Below are positions 26,176 through 38,552 of a stretch of 64,000 nt of DNA, piece by piece (positions within the stretch are counted from its first letter, which is position 1; every line of letters starts with the position of its first letter). The position numbers and the translations under genes are program-made. Under the pieces are notes generated by a model, which ran no database searches, had not been told where the DNA came from, and was given only the letters and a program-made list of their open reading frames with translations. Origin of the DNA: Nissolia schottii (taxonomy: Eukaryota; Streptophyta; Magnoliopsida; Fabales; Fabaceae); the NCBI GenBank assembly GCA_003254905.1, contig QANU01006283.1, forward strand, positions 512,779 through 576,778, in the 5' to 3' direction.

Positions 26176-27146
26176 TTTTTTTCACATATTTCTAAATTTC
26201 TTTTCCAAAATAGTTTTACCTTATAAATATGTTTGCATTTTGCAATGCTCATTTGATTTATCAATTTGGCGTTGAACTATTGTTACAATAAATTTATCTA
26301 AACTTCATCTCTCTAAAGAGACTATCTAAAATGGTTGTTGGGGATTTTCACATTAGTCCATTCATAAGAGTATCAAGAATGAGGAAGAAGAATGATGATT
26401 TGATCCACATGAACATTATGACCGCCAAAATTTGTTTTCAAAATTTTATCAATTTCTTTTGATCATGTTTTGGAACTTCTACATCAACTCTTAAAGAGAC
26501 AAATTGCACTGTTTTTTTTTTTTTTTACTTTTGCATTCAAATGCACTTAAATGTTTGTTTCAGTGTATTCTTTTTGGTCTAAATCGTAGGTATCCTTCTA
26601 GCAGAGACAATCTTTTCTCTTCTGAGATTTAACACAATTGCATATGTAAGACTTCTGGTTAAGTTTGAACACCCCATGTTAGATGAGCTACATGCTCTTC
26701 GGTAGTTTAGGGTATTTTAAGAATAAAAAAATAGTTTATATAAGAGTATTTTAAAATTTATATTAAAATGTTATATCTCACTATGTTTTAGTCACTATAG
26801 ATAATATTTTCATGTTTATTAAAGATTTTATGCCTTACTTAATAAATTGTCATTTTTTTTCTATTTAAACCGTGCAACCCACGGGGCCAACGCTAGTAAT
26901 ATTGAAATTTTGCTACAACCCAACGTCATAAGAATTATATATGTAAGGGTTCTTATTTGAAAAACCGAAATTGAGCTAGATCAAGTTAGATTATTGATTA
27001 CTTAACATTTTCGCTTGATTAATAAACTTATAGCTATTTTAAAAAAATGTTATTTGTACATCCTAAATGTAGTCACTCAACAATCATCCAAGCAAAGAAA
27101 CAAATATTACACAATACAAAAATAAACATTATCAAACTGATATGAT
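26176..27146. other. Intergenic DNA, nothing recognised
   Basis: AT-rich, with a T run at about 26512-26526 and no supported gene. A piece near 27044-27062 (AATGTTATTTGTACATC) resembles one end of the MITE at 55305-55455. Confidence 0.4.
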
Positions 27147-28438
27147 TGTTCATGGCAAGTATACCGTGTCATACAAGTAGTAAAGATTGAGAAAGGTTGT
27201 CATACCCACGAAGACTAATTACTTACAAACTAAACAAATAAATCGAAAGCAATGTTGTTTTGATTGTTTGTTAACTATGATAAATAAATAAATAAATAAA
27301 TTCAAAAAACTAGAATTAAAAAATTTTAAAATCAAACAAAACAAAATAAGAACATTTTTGTTGAATTCAATGCGAAGAACATTTAGGGCATCTAACTTAT
27401 CCTATTACGACTCTGATTATCTAATCTCAATTATTCAGTATATGGTTTAATCAATTATCGGTTAGAACTCCTTTCCTAATTACTAGTCTCTCTCAAGAAC
27501 AAGTAATTATATTCTCATGAGATAGAAACCTAATTTCTTGGTGCAAACTACTCACTTGAATCCTAACTAATAGTTCTCAATTAAGAACATGCATAAGTCG
27601 CATTTGTTCCTATCAGATCTTTACTCAACCTTTGGTTATTTTAGCAGGCACACTCTCATACTCCCTCTCTCAAATTGCATACAAGACAAAAATATCATTT
27701 AATCGGTGATCAACGAACCAAAAGCTATAAGAGCGGCAAAAAATAACACAATGAACAACTCATGCCTGAATAACCTTGATGAAATTATCATAACGCAATA
27801 GTTTACATCAAAGCCCTAAATTAAGGGAACTAGTTCATATTCAAAGAAATTACAAACATAAACATGGAGTACGAGAAGAAGAAGGAATGCATAGAAGAAT
27901 TACAGGTGAGATTCCCAAAAACTAGGATTCCTCCATTCTGGCTTTGGAACCTTCGTCTTCGATCTTGCTCTATCCGTGAATATCCACACTTCCTCGTCCA
28001 ACAACTTTCTTATATTGTTCCTGGCTGAAATTACCAAAAAGGACATTAGTTTTCCTTTTTTTTTTTCCAGATTTTTTGTCACACTACTTGAGTAGTGCTC
28101 TAAAAATGCGATTTTTGTGCTCTTTATCTCAGCACTACTAGAGCACTGCTTCTCTAAAATTTTATTTCCTGGAGCTTTCTATTTGTGCACTAATCGAGTA
28201 GTGCCCCCAAAATCCCATATTTGTGTAGCACTTTACTCCTTGATAATTTCGAACCTAAAACTCATCCAACAAATACTTCAAACCATTTAAAAACATGCAT
28301 GTTTGTGTATCAAAGACCATGGCTAATAACAATATAAACATGGACTAAAATACTCTAAAGAAAACCTAAATTATCCTAGAAAAGACAATTCTTCTAAACA
28401 AAAACAAAGCAAAAACAACTCTCATTGGAGAGTTATCA
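27147..28438 (-). mobile_element. LTR of a Tat/Ogre-like Ty3-gypsy element (3' LTR)
   Basis: About 1.29 kb, from TGATAACTCTCC (minus strand) to GCCATGAACA. A G-rich tract TTGGGGGTTG directly precedes it on the minus strand, as a polypurine tract does before a 3' LTR, so the element body should lie to the right. It contains repeated GAGTAGTGCTCT-like words around 28085-28205. The family call rests on the general look of these LTRs (TGATAA start, long T-rich body, short palindromic words) and is from memory. Broken and old. Confidence 0.5.
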
Positions 28439-31250
28439 CAACCCCCAACTTGAGATCTTTGCTTGTCCCTAAGCAAGGAAAAGAAAAGAACCAAAATCAT
28501 GATATACACTAATTAAACCAATGCATTAACTAAACATCTATGTGAAACCTCTTCATCATAGTTTGTTCTCAAAGCTAATTGAACAATACCTAAAATCCAA
28601 CTCAAGCTCCTGACCCCATCATTGTGCAAGACACGTTATCATAAAAAAAAATAGATTACATGTGTGTGTGATAGGTAGCAACACAAGATTAAATCACATC
28701 AAACACAATGCAATGATTAACACGAGACAAAGCTAACCAAGAATTCACAATCCACCTAGTCTATTTCCATGTGACCTTAGCTTGTATCGTAGGGGTCTTT
28801 TCCATGGCTTGTATCGTAGACCTTAATGTAAAGGTATGTCGGAATAATCATTTAGGTTTTTGTTACCTTTAACTTGAGGAACCTTAGTTTACAAAATTCA
28901 CTACCTTCTGGCAACCTCCAACTTGTTGGGTTGCAACTCTCACACCTGCCTTTTCTTCTGAACTTTGCGCCCTTGGAGTGACCTTAAACTTTGGGAAAAG
29001 GATTTACAACCTTTATTCATCAAGATTTCTCTCTTTCTTTTGGTTTTTTTGTCTTTTTTTTGTTTTTCACTTGAATTCCTCTTCCCTAACTTGTGATAGC
29101 CACCATTTTTGTGTTGTTTTGATGTGCTTCCCTTTTTGTTACGTTTCCTTCGTAGTTGCAAAGAGTTGAGACTTGAAAAAGAGTTTCCTTATTCTCATGA
29201 ACTTGGAAATTTTAGGCTTGAAAAATTAGGGATCAAGGGGGTCACACAAAAAATTGGTACATTGGCATACAGACAGCTAACTAATAAAATAGGCTTCTGT
29301 TGAAAGCATTTTTTTACTCTCGTCATTCAATATAATACATCCTTCTTTACAGCTTTCAGATTCACAAGGAATCCAATTGCAGTACAGTCGGGTATAATCG
29401 TATCCACAGAGAGTTGTAAAAATACCGTTCTTGAGTTTGTTAATTAAGCAATGAAGTAAAGGATTTGTGTTTTGATATTTAGATAAGTAAATAAATAGCA
29501 GAAAAGATAAATAGGCAACAAAGTAGAGACATATCAGGAAGCTTGTTGGGTTTTGAATCCTATTATAGTTTCATGCATTCATAACTCAAACATTAGAATT
29601 ATCCTTTCTTTGATTCCTCGCCATCAGTTCTTAACTTGGTCATCGCTCTCGCGCATGAAAAGATCACAGGTTTCCTTTGTTACACTGTCACTCTCGCACA
29701 CAAGCTTAACAAAGTACGCCAGCGTTATTTTAGATGTTAAAAGCGACTAATAACCCTAACTCTATCTCTAGCAATTAGGTTTATTAGATGAATTGATTTA
29801 GTTCCAACTTATGATGTCGTTCTCACGCGCAACCAAACAGTTTGAATTCATGCTTTAGGTAGCTAAGCTAAAACAAGCATTAAGTGTAAAATCAATTCAT
29901 GCAAATCATAGAAAATGACAGATTCATTAATGCAAAAGTACATGGATACAATCAGGCTATAATAGTTATCAAAATCCCAACAACAAGAGGATTACAAGTC
30001 CATCTTACAAGAGATAACCTCAGAGGCAAGGTGATGGACGCTTACCATGACACGTTCTCACGCTATCATGACGACGTCCGCCGTACTTCCTTGGTCACTC
30101 TTGGCCCCTTCACTAGCCTCCTCTTTGTTGCTAAACTAACTTAGGATTTGAAATTGAAATGCAAATGAGAGAAAGGATTTCTGATTCTCTAATTCATGCC
30201 TCTATGTTGTGAACCTCGGCCTCTATTTATAGGTCGAGTTTGGGGGTCACCGCTCAGTGGTTTGAGGTTTCTTCACCGCCACGTTCCCTCTGAATGGTGG
30301 CTCTGCTCTGACACTATCTGTCAGAGCCGCTGAGCGGCGTGCGGTGCGCTGAGCGGTGTCAGAGCAGGGCGGCATTGCGGCTGCAGGTGCGGCTGCAGAG
30401 CTTCCTTCGCGGCTAAGTTTCTTCACCTTGAAGCAAGGTCCGCTGAGCGGTTCGGTCCCTTCTGCTAAGCGGTTTCTGCGTGCAAGCCGCTGAGCGGCTG
30501 AGTGTTACCGCTGAGCGGTGGCGCATCTGCCTTTGCCTTTCTGCTTCTTTTTGTCCCTTTTGCTCTTTGTTTCCTTTTTCTGTGGGATTTCTCTTTGATT
30601 TTTATCTTGCATCCATCTCTAGAATATTTTATAAATCCTACAAAAGTGGGGAATTTAATCAAATAATTCATTAAACTTAAGCAGACAGGTGCCTTTTCAA
30701 TAGTTGAAATTGCGTAAATTTGGCACTTATCAGCTTCTTCATGGCTCAAAATAGGGTGACTATGAATTGATGTACAAAGTAGGCCTATGGCTAATTATGT
30801 GGGCTTCCAAACACGACCTCTATCATTTCTAAGGTTAGCCTTCACTCACATTTGTTGCAAAAAGGTTTCATGTCAAAACTAATGCATGTCTCGTTTTAAG
30901 CAATGCATGAATGTATGCTGATTATTAAAAATGGCTGCTAAGTCGAGCATTTGATTCTTTTCTATTCAAGCATGAATGCACAACAAAGTTTTCACATTAA
31001 GAAATTGGATTCATAGTCACTCAACAATTCACAGTAGAGAACAACACAAAATAATCATATGATTCCACAATCAACCAAGAATATGCAAAGAAAAACACTA
31101 AACTCAAGAAAAGAAAATATTTTTGTGCGATTGACACTATATACATCCTCTACAAAAGCTGCAAAATTCAAGGAGGTGATCATACTGACTCAAAAACTAA
31201 CTTAAAAAAAAATGCTTACGATATATTTTTCTCCCAACCCCCAATTTTAA
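28439..31250 (-). mobile_element. Internal 3' part of the Tat/Ogre-like element, interrupted by a solo LTR
   Basis: This continues from the LTR on its left and is split by a solo LTR (29298-30732). The right part ends near a second G-rich tract (complement of CCCAACCCCCAATTTT, about 31235-31250). No gag or pol domain is recognisable, so this looks like the non-coding tail only. The right border is approximate. A broken fossil. Confidence 0.4.
29298..30732 (-). mobile_element. Solo LTR, Tat/Ogre-like, 1435 bp
   Basis: Starts TGATAAGTGCCAAATTTACG on the minus strand and ends in CTTTCAACA, flanked by an exact 5-bp duplication GCTTC (29293-29297 and 30733-30737). With one LTR and matching flanks it is a solo LTR left by recombination between two LTRs. 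The stretch 30240-30530 is GC-rich and packed with CTGAGCGG/CCGCTCAG units. It is inserted in the older LTR-element remnant around it. Confidence 0.75.
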
Positions 31251-32305
31251 AATTTGCATCGTCCCCAATGCATGAGAATGAGCTTAGAAAAACTCGGTTC
31301 ATGCTACGATATGTGGAGCCCATACCATAACCTACTTAAAGAATTAATTGATCCCCAAGATATATAAAAGTGAGGAGGATCTTACCTTTAAGTAAGGGAA
31401 GATTCCATTCCAATTTAATAAGAAAAGTGGTTACATCACCCATTTTATAAAATAGTTTCATAATATCACCAAAGAAGGTATTAAAACCCTAGTTTTAGTA
31501 CTCTCATAACACAAATTGACTTAAGCGTCAAAGTCTCCGCAATACACCCAATCGCCCTTCAGTCATGCCAAAGATGTATCGGAGCCACTAAAAGAAGAAG
31601 ATTACTTAGTCGCCAAAACGTTCTTAGTTTCTCAATCATCTACCACAGGTAACCCAAAATCTTATTTAGTTATTTCAATACAAATATTTATGTATCACTA
31701 TTTAATTTAAGAAATACTAAATTAAAATAGGTATAAAAAATTGATGAAAGTCTCTACACTTTCTTAGTGTGCCTATACTATTCCACCGATCTGTAGAGGC
31801 CAAAGCTATTTAGGAATGTTACGTAACGTTTTGGGTTTGTATTGGTTAAATCCAATGACAAAGGCTTGTTAGTGACTCTGATAAAATCAAAGGCACGTGG
31901 GATGACTCTTCTATGTGTTTGATTCCCTGATCTGATATCTGGCATCTGTCTTATTCTTTTCCTTTAGTACGTGGGATGAATTTTTGTTTTTTCTCAAATT
32001 AAAGTTTCATTATAAATATTCTTATTATTATTTGTTAATTTTTAAATTAATATAATGTTAAATTATATTATTTCTAGAAAGAGAGGACATAGTACATTTA
32101 GAAAGTTGGTATGCCAAACTGATGCACAAACGGTCATTGATTTAATCCCAAAGACGGTAAACAACTTTCGTTTGTACAGTTTGATTGTAGCTATTAAGTA
32201 ACTACGCCAAAGAGGGTTGGTAGTCTCGTTAAAATATATAACTATAAAGAGGGGAAATCCTATGCTTATTTTCTTGCAAAAATGGGAACTTTTGGCAATG
32301 ATAGG
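31251..32305. other. Intergenic DNA, nothing recognised
   Basis: Mixed composition, with no gene and no clear repeat ends. A duplicated phrase (ACGTGGGATGA at about 31893 and 31971) suggests small local repeats. Confidence 0.4.
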
Positions 32306-33289
32306 TAGAGGTGGACATGATTGGGTTAGAAGCAAAAATCAATCCAAACCAAATTTGACCTGGGTATTTGGTTTGGTTTTTTAATCGAACCAATTTGAGA
32401 AATTGAAAAAAAAAATCATTTTAATCAATACAAAATTTAATACTCACTCCTCCACGTATTCAACATCAGACCTCATACCACCGAAATCCTCTTATTCAAC
32501 GGTGTTTCGACATTGTAATCCCTAATCCACAACCTCATCACTGCAACCCCTAATCAAACTCCTTCTACATTATTCTAAACGGGTCTCTTGATCTGATCGC
32601 TCATCACCAGGTCTGCACACTCATCACCAAATTTGCATGTCGCCGAAATATAACATTGAATTGATTATGAACATGTAGATTTGGCAACGAGCGTTCAGAT
32701 CCAATAAGATGTTTGGATCTGGCATGGCATTCAGAAGAATGTAGGAGTTTGGTTAGGGATTACAACAAAAAGGTTGTGGATTAGGGATTGTAGCGACAAA
32801 ATGCTCCTGAATAGGAGGATCTCATTTGCACTCATAGCCACAAAAGTCAACGTCTCCAAATTTGGGCAACTGCAGTGGCATTAACTCTAGAGCAAGGGAG
32901 GAGCGCGCGACTAAGATGATGGATGTGGAGATGAGGACATGTTGAGAGGTGGAGAGAGGAGGCGGAGAAGGATCTATAGGTTTAGAGACCATTGTTGAGG
33001 GAGGTTGAAAGGAAGGTTTAGGAGGAAGAATAGAACGATATAGAGTTTTGGTGGTGTGTGATTATGTATTGTGTACCTCTACTCATTTTTTGAAGCATAA
33101 GAAATAAGTTTTAAATCAATCTTGAACTTTGAACCAGTTAAAACTAATTTTTGTCAATGAAACCGATTCAAATTTCATTTATCAATTTGTCAAGTCAATT
33201 TTGTTAAAAATGGAACCTAAAAAACCAATTTAATTAGATGTGATTTGGATTGATTTTTTTTTTTATAACCAAAAGTTTGTTCACCCCTA
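32306..33289. mobile_element. Possible non-autonomous hAT-like element, 984 bp
   Basis: The left end TAGAGGTGGACATGA and complement of the right end TAGGGGTGAACAAAC are similar, and the similarity goes on inside (AATCAATCCAAACC against AATCAATCCAAATC). No matching 8-bp flank was found. The middle (32440-33010) has GC-richer text of unknown origin on both strands and no transposase. Confidence 0.4.
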
Positions 33290-33801
33290 CCTTATGGTTG
33301 AGTTTTGTAGAGTTTGATATTGTATTTTGTTGTTCATATATCATTTTAATAAAATATAGATACCGTAAAAAAAAAATTATTATTGGTTCGATTTCAGTTT
33401 TTTCAATTTGATCATTTAATCTCTTAGTCATCACTTAAACAATTATTTTATTTATTTATGACTAAAATACATTATTCATCCTCTAATTATACTCATTCAT
33501 TCAATTTAATCCTTTATTTATAAATTTATTAGTCTTCTATTTATTCCACTAACATACTACAATGATGTGGTCGTTATGTACCTAAACCAACCACATCGTG
33601 GTATGTGGAAACTAAGTTGGTTTTCAAGGTGTTTTAGTGGTTTTCAAGGTTATTGCAACATTAATGATTTAGGTATCAAATAAATTTTTAATTGAACTAA
33701 TGTTTTTCAATGATGCTTCATCCATTTTAAAATGAGTATTAATTTGACTATTTTGATATATCTTTAAAATTAATTAAACCCAATCAAAAATAAATTCTTA
33801 A
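33290..33801. other. AT-rich spacer
   Basis: No gene. A short direct repeat GTTGGTTTTCAAGGTG / GTGGTTTTCAAGGTTAT lies near 33613-33655. Confidence 0.35.
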
Positions 33802-34074
33802 GGGTTAATGTCTAACTTTGTTTTCAAGCTTTACGCGAATGAGCAACTTCAGCCCTAAATAAAACAAAATGATTTGTTAATTCCTAAACTTGACAATCAT
33901 CTAAATTGTTAGTCCTTTTCAAGGATTAACAAGTCCTTTTTTTTATTAAGTTTAGAGACAGAAGAACTAACAGATCTAACAATTGTTAAGTTTACAAACT
34001 AACAAGTATTTTTTTTATCTAGAGACTAGGTTAGATACACACGTATAGTATAAAGACAAAGTTAGCATTAAGTT
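33802..34074. mobile_element. Short Mutator-like MITE, 273 bp
   Basis: Ends are inverted repeats: GGGTTAATGTCTAACTTTG on the left, and AACTTAATGCTAACTTTG as complement of the right. An exact 9-bp duplication AATTCTTAA flanks it (33793-33801 and 34075-34083). No coding content. It shares the GGGTTAAT start with the element at 6295-6949. Confidence 0.7.
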
Positions 34075-34083
34075 AATTCTTAA

Positions 34084-35317
34084 ACAACCTTTCAGATTAG
34101 AATAATGCGTTTTTTTTGTATTTTTGTATTGTTTCTATTAAATTAATGTAATAAGAATATTTTAAGTCATTTAAAGTGTATTTTTTATCTTGTCTCTATT
34201 ATACCAAACAAAATATAGATATAAATAAGTGTGTCTTGTGCTTCATCACTAAACAGACTACAAGATTAACATGTCCTCTTCTTTTTTATGTCTTTGTCCT
34301 CATATGTATTCATGTCTTGTATCAGTAACCAAATGTAGCCTTCAAGAACACAACTTAAGAAAGCAATACTACTAAATAGTACAAGGGATATTTATTTATT
34401 GTTTAAAAAATGTTATAAAATTTCACGTGATTAAAAATAATAATACTTTCTTTATTCTCAAATAACTTTTCACCTTCTCATTTTGATATTTTATCAAATA
34501 ATTGTTCACTTTTTAAATCTATGTAATATTAATTATTTCTCTCCCTAATAAATCTTTATTTAATGTAAGTAGTAAAAGAGGGAGATCTTACTAATAAGTA
34601 AGAGATAATAAATGAAATGAATATATTACATAAAGACAATTTCGTAAAGTACGAGTATCAGTTTTCCTTTATTTTACAAATTTTCAAACATTTTCTTAAT
34701 AAAGAATTCTTGAGCGAACACAAATGTAACATATCGATTTTTAGCACTCACATAATGAAAGTGAATTCTATATTTGTTATGTTTTCCACTAAGATTTTTT
34801 TTGGCTCCCGTCAAGTAAAATTTACATCTATTATAAATGTGTTTAAGAATGAGGTGTTTTATTTTATTTTCACCAAACAATTTCTGATTCTTAATATCCA
34901 CGAATATAAAAACTAAATTAACATTTCAAATATAATTTTCTTTCTTGGAAATATTCTAAACATATTAGGAAAGGGTATTTCCTTATTTATTGAATCAGGA
35001 GCATGGATGCATGAACGTTGTTATCTACCACCGTACAAAAAGAGGGCACAGTAAGAGGGAGGTGCATGAATGGAGGAGGAGCAAACACAACACACACTAA
35101 CAACAATGTCCCTTTCACACTTTTCCTTTGGATCAGATCAGATCGATTCTCTCTATGTCTGCGTCAGCCAATTAAAGTCCACCCCCTCACCCTACCACGT
35201 TTGCTTATTCGGTTCCTCTGTAAAATTTAGAAGAATATATAGTTGGTTGTTTTTCTTTAAGGGATATATTGGCAAAAAATTGTCATCATATCATATGCCT
35301 CAAGGCAAAAAATAAAA
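34084..35317. other. Intergenic DNA, no supported gene
   Basis: Open frames of up to 99 codons at 34617-34916 are AT-driven and exist on both strands, so I do not call them. 35020-35230 is GC-richer but shows no domain. Confidence 0.4.
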
Positions 35318-35699
35318 AATATAAGATTACACGGATATTTAAAGATTTACATTGCTAAGTGTTTGACCCTAAAATTAAAATTCAAAGTGTCAATTTTAAG
35401 CACATTTTTTCTCCGCTAACATTAGAATGGTCTGATACGATTTCACGATTTATTTTAGGTGACGTTTATAAAGTGTTGCTTAAGCCTTTTATAATAGTGG
35501 CCCTTAATTTAAGACAACACTTTATAAACATTGCCTAAAGTAAATCTTAAAATTGGCTTTGACAACTCCAATGTTAGAGAAGAGAGAATGTAAGCTAGAA
35601 AAAAGGAAAATACCTAAAATTAGCACTTTAAATTTTAATTTCAGGATTAAAATTATACAAATGTAAATCATTAAATATCATAATATAATCTTGTGTCTT
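35318..35699. repeat. Large foldback inverted repeat, about 380 bp
   Basis: Two arms of about 180 bp meet around a short loop (about 35495-35515). Paired blocks include AAGATTACACGGATATTTAA with the complement of TAATATAATCTTG, ACTTTATAAACGTC-type words at 35463-35480 with AACACTTTATAAACATTGCC at 35517-35536, and AAAATTAAAATTCAAAGTG with the complement of CACTTTAAATTTTAATTT. Probably a foldback-type MITE; the RNA would make a long imperfect hairpin. Confidence 0.6.
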
Positions 35700-36098
35700 T
35701 CATTTCTTAGATCCACACTTAAGTTAAAAACCCATATAATGGCTATTGGTTGTATAAAAAAAATATATTAATGTTTAAAAGTTAGTTTTCACTTTCTCTT
35801 TAGCAACTTTACATCTCAATTGCAAAAACATTTTCTTGCTATGAATATATTTCATATTCGCAGAGGAGATTGATGATTGAATAATTGTTTAATAACACAT
35901 ATAGAAAGAGAGACATTTGATAATATTGATAATGAAAAGATTATTCAAAGTTTTTAAAATATGAAAAAGATAAAAGAATAATTGGAAATAGTTCTTTTGT
36001 CCTATTAGATTAATATTTTTTTTATGTCTAAATATAATTATATAAGACTTATAATCTTGTTCTCATAGCGTAAATTTTTTGGATCTGTCACTATACAC
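35700..36098. other. AT-rich spacer
   Basis: Nothing recognised apart from AT-rich sequence. Confidence 0.4.
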
Positions 36099-36100
36099 TA

Positions 36101-36248
36101 CTCCTTTCCTTTCATGTTAATTGTCCATTATTTTACTGTTAGGTTCATCCTTAGTTCAACGTATTTGACTACAAATTTTATCTAGAAGTATTTAGTCAAT
36201 ATCAAATATAAAAGTCAAAAATGGATAATTAATATGAAAGTAAAGGAG
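36101..36248. mobile_element. Stowaway MITE, 148 bp
   Basis: Inverted ends CTCCTTTCCTTTCATGTTAA and, as complement of the right, CTCCTTTACTTTCATATTAA, flanked by TA on both sides (36099-36100 and 36249-36250). The size, CTCC start and TA duplication fit Stowaway elements of the Tc1/mariner type. Confidence 0.75.
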
Positions 36249-37826
36249 TAAGATAATTACTATTTTTAGTTAAATAGATTTCTCCCAACCTTGTTATTCA
36301 AAAATACTACTTGTATACCCAAAAGTTGACATCCTATGTACATCACATAGAAATAAACATTGTCATCAAGAATTTATGTGTGCACGGACACACGTGTGCT
36401 TAATATTACTCGTTTATGTGTGTTGATAATGTTTGTTTCTCTGTTTTATGCGTGTACGAACATGCATATGTTTAATATTGTTTGTTTATGCGTTTGATAA
36501 TGTTTGGTTTCCTGTTTTGTAATGTTTATTCATCTACTTTGTAATATTTGTTTATCTGTGTGGTGTACATAGGACAACAATTTTTCGAGGTACAAATACC
36601 AGGATTGTTTTTTATTATGGAGGTAGAGCTACTTTATTCTGGTTTTGGTTTCTTAAGGACCAACTTCTTAATAAAATATCACTATATATCATGGTTATGT
36701 AAACCAGACTGGATCAACTAGTCTAATCGGATGAACCGAGAACCAGACTTTTGGTTGATTCAGTTTGTTCCCCATAATTGCCTACCACAAAAATTGGTGG
36801 GAACTAGTGAGAAATGGCCATACCTAGTGACTTGGATTAGTCAAAATCGGACCGATTCTCTTTTATTTTTTTAAATATTTTTTTAAATAATTATATTTTT
36901 TTTATTAATTTTGATATAATAATTACATACTTTGTTAAAAAACATACTCTCACAATAATAATAATGTATAAATACTATATAAAAATGATTTTTATTTTTT
37001 ATATAGTATATAATTAATCACATATATAAATATATATACGCATAAATAATAAAATATATATACTTTTATTAGACCTCGGCTGAACCTCGATTTAACCAAT
37101 TGAAACTTTAAATCCTTATCTCGACCGATTTGATGTCCGGTCCAATTTTATTTCCCTCTTGCTATGTACATGGACTTAACCCTAATTTGTTTTACTCTGC
37201 GAACAATAGCCAAAATTAGTGGATGAACTCATGTTCTCATTATTATCTTAATTTAAAATAAATAACTAAAAATAAAATTAACCAAAATTATGACACGAAT
37301 AGGGATTTAAAAGTACTTTTAACCTAAAAGTTATTTTTGATCTACAAAATCTATATAATATTTATCAATATTTAATTTAAAAATAAATCAATTTCAATAT
37401 TTCTTCAATCATTCTACCTTATTTTTATCGACTCAATTATAAATTTTTTATTAACTCAATTGTTTTACTTCAATTTATAATGAAAATTTAATTAAAGTAC
37501 ACTGAAAATACGAAAAAGTTTTATATCGTTATCCAATCATATATGTTCGTTTGGTATTATAAATTGGGTAGAGAACAAAGACACCGGGACAAAGAAAGAA
37601 AATTTGTGTGCTTCTAAGCTTCAATTATGTGAACTCTTTATCTTAGTTTCAATGAGGTATAGAAAATATAGAAATTTTATATGCTCATGTCTCTATCTTT
37701 ATATTTCATTCTCTAATACTAAACGCAACCATATCGACATCCCACTACTTGAAATGTCATCCAAATAAAATAAATTGATTGGACAATTGCGTAAAGATTT
37801 TTACGGATTAAAATTAAACTCTTATA
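36249..37826. other. Intergenic DNA with a degraded repeat near 36690-37145
   Basis: Between about 36690 and 37145 words such as GACTGGATCAACTAGTC, GGATGAACCGAG and, at the other side, CTCGGCTGAACCTCG and ACCGATTTGATGTCCGGTCC recall a common family of plant elements rich in AACCGG/CCGGTT. Ends cannot be fixed. 36380-36560 has repeated TAATGTTTGTTT phrases. No gene. Confidence 0.35.
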
Positions 37827-38106
37827 CTCACTCTGTTTAGGGTTTTAAAATACTTGTCCATTTACCATATCTAAGTGCAATTGCTTATTTTTACCATTCA
37901 TACTCCTAATTATAGTGAATCATATATCCTTTATTAGAATAATAGATATGAAGAGAGTAATAATTGTATTAAAAATAAATTTTTTATTTTTATATAGAAA
38001 TAATTTTGCCAATTCATATTATTTTATGCATTTATTAAGATATTTTTTTATTTACCTTAATATGTGTAATGTTTGATTTTGGACAATTAAAACAGAAAGA
38101 AGAGAG
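37827..38106. mobile_element. Stowaway-like MITE, copy 2 (280 bp)
   Basis: Starts CTCACTCTGTTTAGGGTTTT and ends in the complement of CTCTCTTCTTTCTGTTTTAA, with TA on both sides (37825-37826 and 38107-38108). It is homologous over its length to 25877-26175, which supports a transposed family rather than chance. Confidence 0.7.
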
Positions 38107-38552
38107 TACTAATTTATATTAATAATTAAAATTAGGATTTAGTTACCAAGTACCCTTAGGACACTTATTAAAGAACCTAAAATAATATAATTTCATTGAA
38201 AAATAAAATTAATAAACCTTAAATGCAATAAAAAATGTTAATGTTGACAAAGTGTTTTATTTTAAATTACTTAACAAATGTCTTTATTAAAAAAAACCTT
38301 AAAATTATTCCGTTTATTTTATAAATTAGGCAATATAATTTTCACATGTCCAAATCCAACTTCACCACTACAAATTCTCTTCAGCCCACAGAATCCAAAG
38401 GTCCTAATCAATATCATCAATCCAACCATCCATAACCGCGGTCCTGCGTTACAATCTGTGTACCTCGCTGTACCATAGAATTGCAACTTTTTTCCTATGG
38501 TCATCACGCACTCTTTTTCTCTATCTATGAATACCCATGCCACCCTCCTCTT
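38107..38552. other. Upstream region of the 39-kb gene
   Basis: AT-rich to about 38340, then mixed sequence that is likely promoter. No clear TATA box was found. Confidence 0.35.

Noticed and set aside
30240-30530. CRISPR-like or regulatory array of CTGAGCGG units
   Set aside because: The units are irregularly spaced, lie inside a plant LTR and have no spacer pattern.
34617-34916. Open frame of 99 codons on the plus strand, with another on the minus strand
   Set aside because: AT-driven, no domain, no splice context, and both strands are open over the same DNA.
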